Part shown: positions 1 through 12,900 of the stretch, one piece after another
Layout: each line of letters opens with the position of its first letter
Position numbering within the stretch: position 1 is the first letter of the stretch
Assembly: GCA_000507305.1 (NCBI GenBank)
Contig: DF240847.1
Span: 1-64,000, forward strand
From: Breviolum minutum Mf 1.05b.01
Lineage: Eukaryota; Sar; Dinophyceae; Suessiales; Symbiodiniaceae
DNA: 64,000 nucleotides
Direction: 5' to 3'
Made by a program: the position numbers and the translations under genes
The notes under the pieces: generated by a model
Databases searched by the model: none
What the model was told of the DNA's origin: nothing
The model's input: the letters and a program-made list of their open reading frames with translations, nothing else

Positions 1-3000
1 TGTTGGTGTTGGTGTTGGTGTTGGTGTTGGTGTTGTTGTGGTGGTGGTGGTGGTGCTGGTGTTTTTTTTGGTGATGTTGTTTGGTGGTGTTGTGGCAGGT
101 GTTGTTATGATAATGTTTTTGTGGCAGTGTTTTTTGTGGTGGTGGTGTTCTTGTGGTGGTGTTGTTATGTGTTTTGTGATGATTTTTTGTCTTGTTTTTT
201 GTTTGTTGCTTTGTTTAATGTTGTTTAATGGCGAGATTTGCATTTTTCAAGCTACGGACCCCGGATATATGACCAACATACGAGACCGTATTCAGACCTC
301 ACGCTGGATCCCACGTCTCCATCATTTCCATTTGCATACATTCGGCGTCAGGCATTTGACCTGTCGTGCGCATCAAGATATGCTACAACAAAAAACGCAG
401 TTACATGCAAGTTAAACCAGCAAACAAAAATCATGTGATGATTTTGGACTGCATCTTCATGCATAGCCCTTGCGAATATTGCATGAAGTAGAAATAACTT
501 TTAACAACTGCCCGCATGCAATGTGATTTGATTCCACATTTTCCAAAGGTTTTTTTTAGTTTTCGGGATATCCAGCATCTAGTTTTTGGGTTTAGTTTGT
601 GTGGCTGCTCCAACTCAAACGCTGATGCGTCTCTTCTTCCAGGTTGTAGTGTGTTCTTGGTTGCAACACCCAAGTTTTCAACTGTGTCATTGTTAAAATC
701 AGAAATGATTGATTGACTATGTTTTTTTTCTAACCTCCAAGTTCGTACGTACTCTGAGAGCGCATTGTGTTGAAGCTGATTTGGTCTCGAAATTTGGACC
801 TTAGTTTTGAATTGAAAGTTTGGATGAAGGTCGAAACCCCATCGCCGAACGATTGGTTTAGCGCACGAAGCAACAAAACTGTTTTTTTCTATGTCGAAGC
901 TGAAAAAGGCCACTGGAAACACATGTGGAAAGATGCAGCGATGTAGACTTTAGCAAAATTAGTTTGGCCTGCATTTGTTTCTTCATATTTGTCCAAGTGT
1001 CTTCACCCAAAAGTTTTTGGCTGTCCACTCGAAACTGATTGTCAACCTGCACTTTGATGCGTTGTACCACTTTACGCAGCATTTGAAAAGTTATGATCCG
1101 ACTCTACGGACCTCCGTGGCTGTCATTGTTGGTTGTTATTTCGTTACGCTGCTATGTTCGCCGTTTTAGATGCCAAGTAGCAGTGTATTCTCATTTTTGC
1201 ATTTAGCTTGTTTCTTGGATTCTCATTTTCTACAAAAATACCTGGCCACAGAATCATAAATTTGATGGTTTTGGTTCTGCAGCGTTTTTCTTCCTTAGTG
1301 GATTGAATTTTTCTGAACGTTGCTGGGGGGCTACATCTCTGCGGAGGTGTATTGAGAAGACCCTGAGTAGGGCTGGCGGCCTGTTTTACTTGCTCCTTCC
1401 CAGTTTTTTGAGGTTTCATTGTTTTTTGTAGCCAGTGGTGTTATTCTTGTTGTGGTCGTGTGTTTGGTTTTTGTTGTTTTGTGTTTAGTGTTTTTGTATT
1501 TTTCTTGTCGTCGTGCGCAGCCAACGGAGAATTGTTGTCATTCAAAAGTCATCATAAGATTTCAGTGGTGCCATCACAACAAAAACAACATTGGCAATGT
1601 TTTTGTCATGGATTTCACAATTTGAAAACATGTCATTTGAAAGAACATATGGCGCACCCGCCGGCTACCACACACAGTTTGATCTTACCGCTGTGAACAT
1701 ACGCTCTATATTTCAGTTCTGGGCTGAGGTCTGTTCTTTTGCGGGGCGAGAGCCTTCCTGAGTCAAAGTACATAAAACAGAAAAAGCAACAGACAAAAAA
1801 CAAATTGAGGATCTAGAAAACGAGGCAGGGGCAATGGCACAAGATATGCAAACATTCGTTCTTGCGTGTGTTGAGCAGTGGGAGGCCACACTGTCGCCAA
1901 TCAACTGAGCGCACATCAGCCACGGTTGTGTCATGTTTTTTTTTTTCTTTTTCCTTAGTCTTCTTTGCCGCTGTAATTCTTCGGGCCTGTTGTGCCACAA
2001 TGGTTTTCTGCATCCGATCACATGGTTCACGCTGGTCTGTATGGGTAATGTTTTTGTGATCCCGTCAGAATTTTTATTTTTAGATGTAGATTTTTCGGTC
2101 CATCCCCGTAGACTCGACAGATCCAAAGTTTAGTCATTAAAATCCAAGAAACTTCATTGCTGAAATGTACCTGTTCCATGGATTTTGTGGTTGTTCACTT
2201 TGAGACATAACCAAATGTGGAACATAATGAAATTTGGAGGTCGTTGTATTTAATTTCATAGCGTCCTGTCCCGTTTTTGGCGTTTTCTCTCGTTCTTTCA
2301 GAAGACGCAAACTGGGAAACGTAAATCAAGTAAAGATCGCATTGCAGAATAAGCATCGAATATGTTTGCAGGAATCTTGGAACGAATCATGTGGTTTCAT
2401 GTCGAAAGCTCCTTGCTTCTCAAACAGCAGTGGATAGCTTGATTTTGAGCAAGGTGCGGGCTCGCGGAATTTTGTCAATCATATTAATGGTACAGGTGTA
2501 AAGGCGGCATTCTTTCGCTTCAAGTGATTTGGTTTTCGGGTGGTTGATCCTTGTTCCTCTTTTTTCTTGGGGCAAGGATTTGTGAGCGTTGTGCCATCAC
2601 ATTTGGTCTTCACACGTGTATGGAAACATTGTCCATTCTCTGAGTGATTTTGACCCTCTGGTTTTCTCCATGGTGTTTTGGCCCGTGGAGACACATTCCG
2701 TTCCCTGTAGGCTTTTTTAATCATGGCTTTGGAAAGCTTCAAGATGAAAGCGAGGATGGGGACTCAACCTTACCCCTGCGGGGAATGGCATGGCGATGAA
2801 GGTTCTATCTTCCGGATTTCGGCAGATGGCAGCTATGAGCAGAAGAGGAGCTCCAGTATTTCCACTGTTGTTGTTCATCAGCCTTCGAAAAATGGTGATG
2901 TCGCAAAAATTAGGGCCATTCAAAGAAATGGAAACCATAAAGCCATAAAGTTGATTTAATTCTATTGGAAAATCAGTGGATTTCACAGCCCTTGATTTTG

Positions 3001-3543
3001 AGATCACGTTCATTTTCATGGGCAACTTGAACGCAAAGCCTTCACGATGTTGAAGACTATGCTGGTAGAAACTGAATATCGACTCAACTCCTACAATTAC
3101 AGCCCAACGATCAACAAGCTCGTTGTAGAATGAAATATATGACCTTTGATTCTGTCAGTTCTAGACTCTAGACATGCTATGCGTGTGAGGAGCCAAAAAC
3201 CTGACCGGCATGGAAAGCTTGTAGTGAACTCAGCAAATCCATGGACCTGGCGCTTGAATATTGAAACTTTGCTCCAGTAGAAAAATGAATCACTTTGGAT
3301 GTGATACTCCATTTTCAGGCTCGCGAATGAGGAATGAGGTTGTACTAGTCACTAGTAAAATAGTGAATGAGAAGTGGCGATGGGTTGACAAAAAATGGCA
3401 CAGTTTTAAGAGTGCGGAGCAAGGTAAACCGGAGATGACGATGATATTCATTTCATCCATATGACACATGAGATTCATTTCTGGGATCGGAAAGCGTGGT
3501 TCTATGTTTTTTTTGTATCCCTAACTCTCCGCCGCATTCTCAG
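1..3543. other. No confident gene; TG-rich repeat at left edge
   Basis: Bases 1-56 are a (TGTTGG)n-type simple repeat grading into TG-rich sequence to about 235. The rest is AT-rich with no exon I can support. An open frame at 2723-2959 (starting MALESFKMKARMG) is hydrophilic and could be an unrecognised exon, but it has no homology I recognise and no clear splice signals. Confidence 0.4.
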
Positions 3544-3909
3544 GAAGCGGGTGCGTACTTCGAGTTGATGTTGACCGAAGAATGCAAACTTGAAAGGCTG
3601 CTCTACAAAGAGGGAAGAGTGACGAACAAGTCAAGTGCCACTCGTCAAGGGCGTGCTAACCTCTTGAATCCCAGACAGGCAAAAGATTCTTGGATGGAGA
3701 ATCTTCGTGGCATCGTGCAGCATGTGGTTGAGAATGGCATTGGAGAGAGCTCAATGAATTCAGTGCACCAGATCTTTGAATGGGTGGATGGTTTCAACAA
3801 AAGATGCTTGGCTGTCATACCTTGGATCTGCTACTATTGTCAAAAAGTACTGCCTGAAACAAAGATGGCCCTTGGAAGATGCCATCGCCTCTTTTTCAAG
3901 AGGCCAACC
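3544..3909 (+). CDS. N-terminal stalk exon of RNF213-like gene
   Basis: The exon follows a polypyrimidine tract and cattctcag|G, phase 0. It encodes a charged, mostly helical segment (EAGAYFELMLTEECKLERLL, later MNSVHQIFEWVDGFNKRC). The frame is open to a TAA at 3910, and the true donor may lie earlier, for example GTACTG near 3848. I recognise no domain; assignment to the stalk rests on position upstream of the recognisable core. Confidence 0.6.
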
Positions 3910-6900
3910 TAACTTTTAGGAAAGTAAATCATGTTGGTTTGTAAATGTGCAGCTTAACCCTTGACCCGGTGATTAAGTCCGACCAAGTCCAATCACTCGC
4001 AAGGATATGAAGTCTACACCGGAAGCAAGAATCCAGAGTTTGATGAGTTCATGAAATGTGTTGCCAATTTTGTCAAAGAGCTCATTTTAGACAGCCATTC
4101 TACAGACACCTGGCCGCAGCGTATTGTTTGTGCAGCCCACTTCATTGGCTGCCTTTTCAAGAGGTGGAGGTTCGTTACGCTGAAATGCAAAACATGGTCG
4201 AGTTGGGTGGGCGTCTATCCTGAAGCCGATACTCACTTCCACTTAGCTTTGAAGGCTTGCCGCGACCAGTTTGGCAAGTGCCTGGAAGCAAGCAAGGCAA
4301 GAATGCATCTTTACTTGCAGCCTCTCAGTGACACCAACCTTCGGTTGTTGATGGAACAACTTGAGTTGGTGGCAGCCAGGAATGAACCGTATGCTAAGGA
4401 AGTTCCTTATGTGTGTCTCCTTGAAATGGCCATTGAAGTTTCAGGGCGATTTAGGACAGAATTGCCTTTGAAAGACTTAGACCAGAAAGATCCCTTGCAC
4501 AAGTCCTTCAATTTGGATTCTTGGCTGCGTTGATCAAATGCTGTGCTGCTGTGCTTGACCAAAACATACATGCTCCCTTACACAGATTGTGCACACCTGT
4601 TACTTGTATTGGACATATGGCCGAGTCTGAATTGATGTGGCTTTAACATGGTTAGGACCGGGATTATTGGAGACTTTGACTTTGTCGGATTGTGATCCAA
4701 GTCCCACCTGTCTGCAGGAATTTGTGTTGAATATGTGTGCAAATCAATCTTGTGATCGTCGAGATTTCAGTTTGGCAGCTTGGTGATAAATTTGTGGGCA
4801 TTGTTGTTGAAATAGCTTTTGCTGCTTCCAAGTTTATGTGGCTCACAGATGCGAAAAGACACCGTTTTATCATCAGTTCTATCAAAGAATCTCCTGTTCG
4901 TGTCCTGTTCCTCACATCAGCCTAACTGAACAGATCCGAGCGACGCAGTGCATCTTTGTCACTCACTTATCAGTATAGCTACTTATCAACCCTGGATCAC
5001 AAAAGGTTTCGTGCCAGTAGCAACATATATGTCGAATCACATGGGCCATCTGACTAGGTTTATTGTACAGTTGTTCCCAAGCACTGCAATAGGCGATGTT
5101 TCTGCTACCATCAGCAAGTTTACGTGAAGCCCAATGGAACCCCGGCACACATTTTCTTAGGTTGTGGCACCATACATGGGCTTGGCAGCCTTCACAGCAT
5201 GTTCTCCTGAGGAAGGAGCACGACGATTGGTGGAACCTCCGCTGCAAGTATAGGGGTCCTTTGTCGGTCATTTCCTACTTTTGCTCTCGGGCGAATGGCC
5301 AAGTTTTCAACCCCACCACGAGAAGTCTATGTTGGTATATTATCTATGTTTGCAGATGGGAAACTTTCATGTTGGGTCATCGAGCGTAGCCGTGATCTTG
5401 AAGTCTTTAGCCTCCCTTCATTTGGTACCAAAATGCTTGGTGTGTTCACCCTGCAGTGAACAGTCCCTTCCGAAATATCAAGATGGTAAGTCGCGATGAA
5501 ATCTTCACATGTCTCGGTGGGATTTTGTTCAGGGTACTTGGTTTTCAGGCTTGTATTGATGTGGTGAAAGACAAGCTGAAGGGCGTTTACACGTTTGCGG
5601 AGACTTTGAATCTTGCAAATGCCTGTTGCGAAGGCCTGATATACTTTGCAATCACTGTTTTGAAACTGCGCATCCACTTGTGAACACCACAAGAAGCTAG
5701 TAGTTTAGATTCAGATAGGCATTGGGCATTTGGTACAATTGAAATGACTTTGAGCTGCCCAGAAGATTGTGGTGTTGACTCTTTTCGCAATGCAAAGGTT
5801 CCAATTCGCCAGAGCTCTTCAAGACAGTGGTGGGTTGCTTACGCGAAAGTGAGGAGATGAAAAGGTGCCTGACGAGATTCGATGCGGCTTGCCTGCACAA
5901 ATTTGGATGCATTGATCTTTGTGAAGGGCCCCTTCTTGTTCTGGTTCGGTGCATTCTTTAAGTTGTCTTGCAGCAGATTGACTGCAGGTTTATGACGATT
6001 ACCCTCAAAAGACCTTCCCCTCCTCTCCCAAATGACACAAGTATATACCAAGATACAATTCATGAATCTGAATATCACCATCCCAAGCCTCACTTGACTT
6101 GGTGTATTCAATGAGGGCAAATCCATCGTTGACAACGTTTTGTGGCCTTTGCTGGAAGTACATCACTTTGGATCAGCAGATTTGCAGGAGGTTTTGGCCT
6201 ATGCTATCACGCTACAGGTTGAAAGTACTTGGCCTTTTCCCGACATTGCAGGATGTTTCCTGGGCGTTTGGAGGGAGCTATCGGAGTCCAAAGCCTGCAA
6301 GTTGAATGATGCAAAGCAGGAGTTTCTGCATCGGGTGAGGTCCTATGACGCTTTTGCCGCCGCATTGCTGGTCGCTTTGACAAAGAATCCTTGGAAGATA
6401 GAGGCAATGCTGAGAGGCTTAAAGGATGGATGGATGCCACCGCAGTCACTGGACGTGCGATGCAGCTTGTGCCTAAAGTTAATCGAGCTCTTGATGCACC
6501 GCGGCAGATCATCGTTCCTTTTCTTAAATGGATACTGTATGATGTATTCTGAAATTTGCCTCTGTGATATCACTGGCCCCATTTCTGTCCATCTAGATAA
6601 GGAGAGAAGGAAAATTCCTTTTTTGCGCAATACTGTCCGAGCATCATTTTACTTGAGCTCTTTTTGTGTTGCCCCCAAAAAGCACTTCTGAGACAGCGAA
6701 TCGTTCGCAAATCTACAACTGCAAGACTTTTTCCAGTTTTAGAAGAATCCACCCCGTGGCCCGTGGCCATATTTCTAGACCCCAATCTATCGCTTTTGTA
6801 CCTATTGAGATTTGCTGTATTCCATCCATGGTCCACTGGTCCACGTGATGTTTCATTTCTATCTCTGGAGGCTTGATGAGAGGCTCTGCGAAGAGATGCT

Positions 6901-9900
6901 CCTGGCGTATTGTGAAGCATCTTCCTTTTCAGAGCTGCTTCTAGCATTGATCCAACCCGAGTGACTGGCCTGGAACATGCAAAAGTGTTGAGACCGAGAG
7001 GCTTTAAATTTGTTTGCCAAAAGCATGTATTGTGATCATGGAAACAGTGTGAGAGCTATGGGTGCAGAACATCATTTAAAACTCAATGCATCTACAATCT
7101 GATGCAGACAGGTGTGATGTGAGGTGGGTGTACACCTTTTTGTGCAAGCTGCCGAGCCAGAAAATTAACGAGGACTGCTGCACCCCCAGTGTGCCGAGTT
7201 CAGGGGGGGTTGTCCAAGGAGTCATGAAGTATTTTTCCCATTTGAAATGTGGAGTTTGACGTTCTGTCAATTTCTCATTTGGACTTTACATCGAACACAG
7301 GTGATAGGTGTTGCACTCCTCAGAAACTACAGATTGCACCTGCGTAGTAGAAGAAATAAATGAAGCACAAGTTTTTGGAGATGAAGATGTATTTAAAACA
7401 GTGCGTATGTTTGTTTCTTTTTCTCTCTATCTTCTTTGAATCCGAAAGAGTTCTAGTGAGAAATGAGGGCATCAGTAGATCTTTATAGTACTTTATAGCA
7501 TGTCCAAAAAAGAGGGTGGGCGAGCATTGTTTGCTTGAACCAAATGCAGGAGGCAAGGTGTGCTATCGAGAAGGTGGTGCAAAGAACAGCAAGATGGAGC
7601 CTACGCATCGATGAGCTCTGTCAGCTACGTGCCTCGACTATACTGTTCAAGCTTTGTAGCTGTTGAAGCCTTGCACTCTTTAGACATAGACGAGTTGCAA
7701 CATGGCCTGGGGTGTTGCTACATGCTATCTTTTTAGTAAATGGCAGTGTTGGACAACAGAAGCAAGCAGTTTCCCCGCCAGGGTCTGGTCTATCAATTCT
7801 GGAGTCTACTAGAAATTTTTCTTTTACGTCTTAGAACAGTTTGCTGCTTGAATTATTCAAACCACGCTTGGTAGCACACTTAGCAGAGGCCAGACACAGG
7901 ATGAAGCACTGTGGGTCAAGGAGATAGTTTTGGGTTGTGAATCTGATGGTGAAAGCCACTTTGCGTGTTTGTCTACAGTCTTGTAGGTTTTGCAAGGTTT
8001 CTAGTTCGTGTGTGTGCCTCTTTCGCAGTCTCTTTGACAGGACTTGTTTCTAAGAGCCTGGGTCCCGAGCTTTGCGGATGTGGCACCGGAATCCGAGAAG
8101 GACGCATCAAAGGATTCAGCAAACACTGTTGATTCGTAGGTCTATGAACGGTTTGTATACTTTGATGATTGAGTGATATTATGTGCATGGCTTCCAGCTA
8201 CACCAATCTGAAGGAGCAAGAATTCTTTCGGTGGCTTGGTGTGGAAGAGATTTGTCAACAGCCTGAGCTGGTCATTCAGCGGCTGAAGTCTGGCTCTGCC
8301 GGTTTTATCCACCACTTCTTGCAGGCTCCAATGATAGATGGCCGTAGTGGATTTTTGTCTTGAATGCATAGGGTTGCCTGGTTAGGCCGTACTCAAGCTG
8401 TTGACTGTTGACTGTTGCCCAAGTTCCTCTCAAGCTTTGTAGCAAGGTATGATGAAATCGCACAAAGTGGATGCAATCGTCATGCTTTGGAAGTTTTTGT
8501 CTGGCGTCATTTCAAGCTGTGCCAGGATGCCCCTCAAGGCAGCATTCCGGCATGGGTTGAAGAATGGCCCAAGTTGCAACAGTGCGCTTGGCCCAAACTC
8601 CGGCCCTTGATGGACGTCTTTGGGCGTTTCGAGGTGCGAAACAACGTTTGGTGGACGGATTCGGGTGTTTTGAGGCGAGACTTTGTTGGTAAGGATTCCA
8701 CACTGTTGCACACCCCGAGGGTAGTGGATGCTATTGAAAAATTGGACCTCCCCAAAATACGCTCAAGACTCAAGACTTTGAATTTGAACATCAAGTCAGC
8801 TTAACTTAGTGAAGCTTTCTGAGAACTTTGATACCTTCCATTTCCATTCATCGATGTGGCCCCAGAACTACTGAACCCAAAAATGATGGACCTAAACACG
8901 GTCACACGTCACAAATCTGCCAAATCTGGAGTGTTTGTTTGGGCGTTCAGGACCATGCAATTCCGAAGAGTTTGGGTTTCTTTAAAGATTTGCACCAGGC
9001 AGGGTCAGGGAACGTCAGGGGCGATATGTAAGTCAAGATGAATCTACTATAACATGGGTATGTCGACTCAAAATGCCTTGCAAGTGAATGATTTTAGTAT
9101 GAAACGAATGGATTTGAGAATAGAGTATGCATATAGATGATCTTTCTGCTCTTTTGAATCTTTTCACTACTAGAGGACTCGATGTTTCTTTTTTGAATCT
9201 TTACAACCTTGCTGCAGAAATGCGCGGTTTGAAAGAGCCTTTGACAGAACCAGGTTGCCTGCTTCTACAATGATAGGATCCTCAATGAAGAGGTTTTTAC
9301 TAAACAGAAAAAGAACCTGCTTATTGACAAAACTCTTATGACAGGATGGAAAACATCTTCAAAAATGCGGGTTCTGGAAAGGTTCTTGGGCTGTGGACGG
9401 TTCCGGTGAGGTTCCAGGAAGGCAGGTTTCAAGGAGGTTGCTTGCTTCCGGGAAGGTTGTAAGGGAAGATTTTGGAGAGGTGAAGGTTCCCCCCCGGATA
9501 AAGTTGCGGAAAGGTTTTAGAAGGTTGTGGGTAAGGTCGCAGACAGAAGAGGTGCTCTCGCTGTTGGTGATAGCACCCTTTGGACAGAAGTCCGCTCAGG
9601 CTGCGATGGAAGGTTCTTTGCCCTACCGCGCTTATGTGGAGCTGTCCAAGAAGAAGCCGACCTTGGTTAATTTGATGGACAATGTTGACTTGATTTGCAA
9701 AGATACTGACAGGTTCGGTAGGGGAAACTCCAAAGCATTTTGCTTTGATAGCTTTCATGTGTTCCTCCTTGACAGCAAACTAAAGACCATGGTAAGTTTA
9801 AGTTTTGAGCATGCCTGCTTTGGACCCGGAGGTGTCTAGATGTCATTGCCAGCCACATGGGAAAGTGTGACTTGCTGCGAGTGGAACTCCAAAACCACTT

Positions 9901-12900
9901 GCAGTTGATTGAATGGCTTCTCCGGAAATGGAAATTTGATGAGATCAAGACCGACCGAGACGCCCTGCGGCAGCAAATGGCCAAGTTTGACAATCTCACG
10001 CCGAGGTGCGCTGCGATCCTGAAGTCTTTGTTTTGAGTAGGGCGGGCTAAGTACAAATCTTATATACCATTTCTTACCTTCAGGTTCAGTTGCGATTTTC
10101 AACTATTGTTTTGTTTTGCCAGCTATTTTTTTCTGTTGGCTTTCTCACATTTATTTTAGGATAGTTCTCCCGGAAGTGTCTATCTCATATCAAGGGTGAT
10201 AAGACATTTGTATGGATTGAAACAGGCAGGTGCAGATGGAGGTGGACAAAGCTCGGGATGTCTTCAAGCGCTTCAACCAGCTGGAAAATGGTCAGGAGAA
10301 TCTCGTTGAACATCCTGCAAGAACTTGATTGAAATTTGTAGGAATCAAATTTCAACACAAGATGCCTACAAGTTTCCTAGAAGTTTGATGTTTTTCCAGA
10401 TGTTGAAAAAACACTGATGCCCTCCATTCGAATGAGCAGGAGACCTTCAACTGGTTGTTGCATTTTATGCATGAAGGCTCTTGCCTGGTGAATCCTTTTC
10501 TTCAACACTTTGCTCAAGTCATCAAAAAGCAGTCTCCAGGTTGCATAAAGCGACACGTATTTTTGCGCTGTTGCAGGAAATTGTGGTGAATACCAGACTA
10601 AAGATACGAAAGCACTCAAGATTTTTCGATCGAACGGACAGAATATTCCTGGAGTTTCGTAAATCTTTATCAGAGATTAATATAATTGCTTCAGTCCTTT
10701 AACAGAAGTGTTTTGCCACTGACCACCCTGATTTGAGGATCCTGTTATCATAGGGGGACATTTCATATTTTTGGAATGTTTTAAAAGAGAGTTAACAACT
10801 ACATTGGCAGTGTCCACGTGCTCTCAGGCCGCGGATCGAATGTTTTGTTGGTACCGAGGCATGATAGATACTTGGGTATGGGCTCGTCTGATCTGAGCGA
10901 TCTTGCTTTGGAAGACTTCAGCGAGGTACCCATCCATCCGTGCAGATGTTTGATGTTTGACGCTTTTGGATACAGCCCCCCGAAAACTAACATGCAACCT
11001 CAAAGTGAACCCATGGATAGAGGAGATTACTTTTTGGGAAGCATCCATTCAAATTCCATGTTTTCGGGGAGTATGCTTCCAAGAATGAGTCAGTCATGTT
11101 GCAAAGCCAGGTGATTTGAGGATTGCAGATGTGAATGGACATACAAGTTTGGGAAATCCAATGGTAGAAAGAGAGTTGAACAACATTGGAGTTATTAGTT
11201 ACTAGTGTTAAGTTGGGCAGATCTTCGAACAGGTGGTGCACCTGTGCTACAAAAACCTGCAGACTTTGGTTGGCAAGACCAACTCTGGCCCAGCTGCAAA
11301 GGTGTGGACCGGGTACCTGGAGCTGAATCCGGGTTGGCTGAGTGTTTGAGGTAGATTTCTTGTTTGCCTTTGACGATGTATCAAAAACTCGGACAAAGAT
11401 AAAGTCAGCAGCTGAAAACTCAGCAGAGAAGCAGCTTTTGCCAGGTGGATTCTGAAGTTTGGCGTTTGGCACTGGCAGAGTTCAAGAAGCCTGAAAGCAA
11501 GATGGAGATGGAAATCTCTTTGCTCTTGAACTATTTTGGTGGCCAGGATTCCAAGGATTTGGCCTTGCCACCAACGCAACCCATTGCTCCAGATTGTGCA
11601 CAGGGATTGATGGATGCCTTCCATGCACATACGGTTGCAGGCATCTTTTGGGATTTTGACACTGAGGAGAGGGACGTACTTGACGCTTACGGGATTGTGG
11701 GCGGAACACTTGCAATGATGATGTTGCAGAGAGCAACTTGTTGGTGTAAGATGAAATGGTACGAATCACTTCATGAATGTGGAGAAGTGTCAGCCTTCAC
11801 TGAAGATGATTATTTGCAAGCTTTATGGAATGGGTATGTAAGGAAGGTAGCTGAGATGTATAATATCATACATGTAATGTTGTAGGACCTAAAATTACAT
11901 GTTGCGAGTGTGTTCGTTGATGCCACCACACAGAACCTTTCCCAAACTTTTCTCCACCGTTCCAGGAGATGAGGGCTGGACCGTCCGGATCGGTGTCGTT
12001 GAAAAAAGGGGCTTTGCAACGGCTATTGGAGGTCATGAAATTGGACTGGGCATTGCAGTCGAATTCCTTTCAAGATATGTGTCGACTCAGTCGAACCTTG
12101 GCTTGACATGGGCCACCAATACACTTTGAGCAGATAGTCAAGAATGACCATTGTGGGTCAATTACAACTCACGTACTGTCCAGTATTATTGAGCGTCCTG
12201 TTAGTTGGTACTGTATGATATTTTTTGAGATTTGATGTGATGTCTATTCATGTAATTGGATGTCAAAACTGTTGGTGCATTTCACTATCATGACTCCTGA
12301 TGGTTGCAAAGTAATTCCGCACGATACGGCATAGCATAACGTCAACCCTCATATCAGCTTGGATACAAGCCATGACATGACTTGAAAGAGACATTGAGTG
12401 CTCTGAGCTGACAGATCATAATGTCTATAATGGCTGGCTGACATTCACTCTTGGTGTGACCAAACACGCTCAAGTAATATGAATCAAGAGTTGTAGGTGT
12501 CTGTTTTGCTTGAGCTTCATCCTTTGACCACAGACGGAGAAGGGATGGTAGCCTCCTGCCAAAAAAGTCATGCGCTTGTCAAAGAAATGTTCAGCTCTGG
12601 ATATTTAGAGGACCAACTTTGCCTTCAGTGTCTTGAATGACGCTGCTTTTGAGCTGGACCGAGGAGAGATTTTGTCTGATGGGACCGTGGATATCGCTGC
12701 TGATGCGAAGAGACTTCAAGAATTCAAAGTTGGTGGTCTTGTCATTGAAGATGTGAAGGACTGGTCATGGGAAGTCATGACTGGCTCTGCATGGAATTGT
12801 GACAACAATCAATCCGCAGAATCAGCTGAGTACTAATTTGTGAACATTCGAATTTGCGGCCCGACACTCCTGTTTTTTTTGGGTGAGGTTCTCCCCCGTG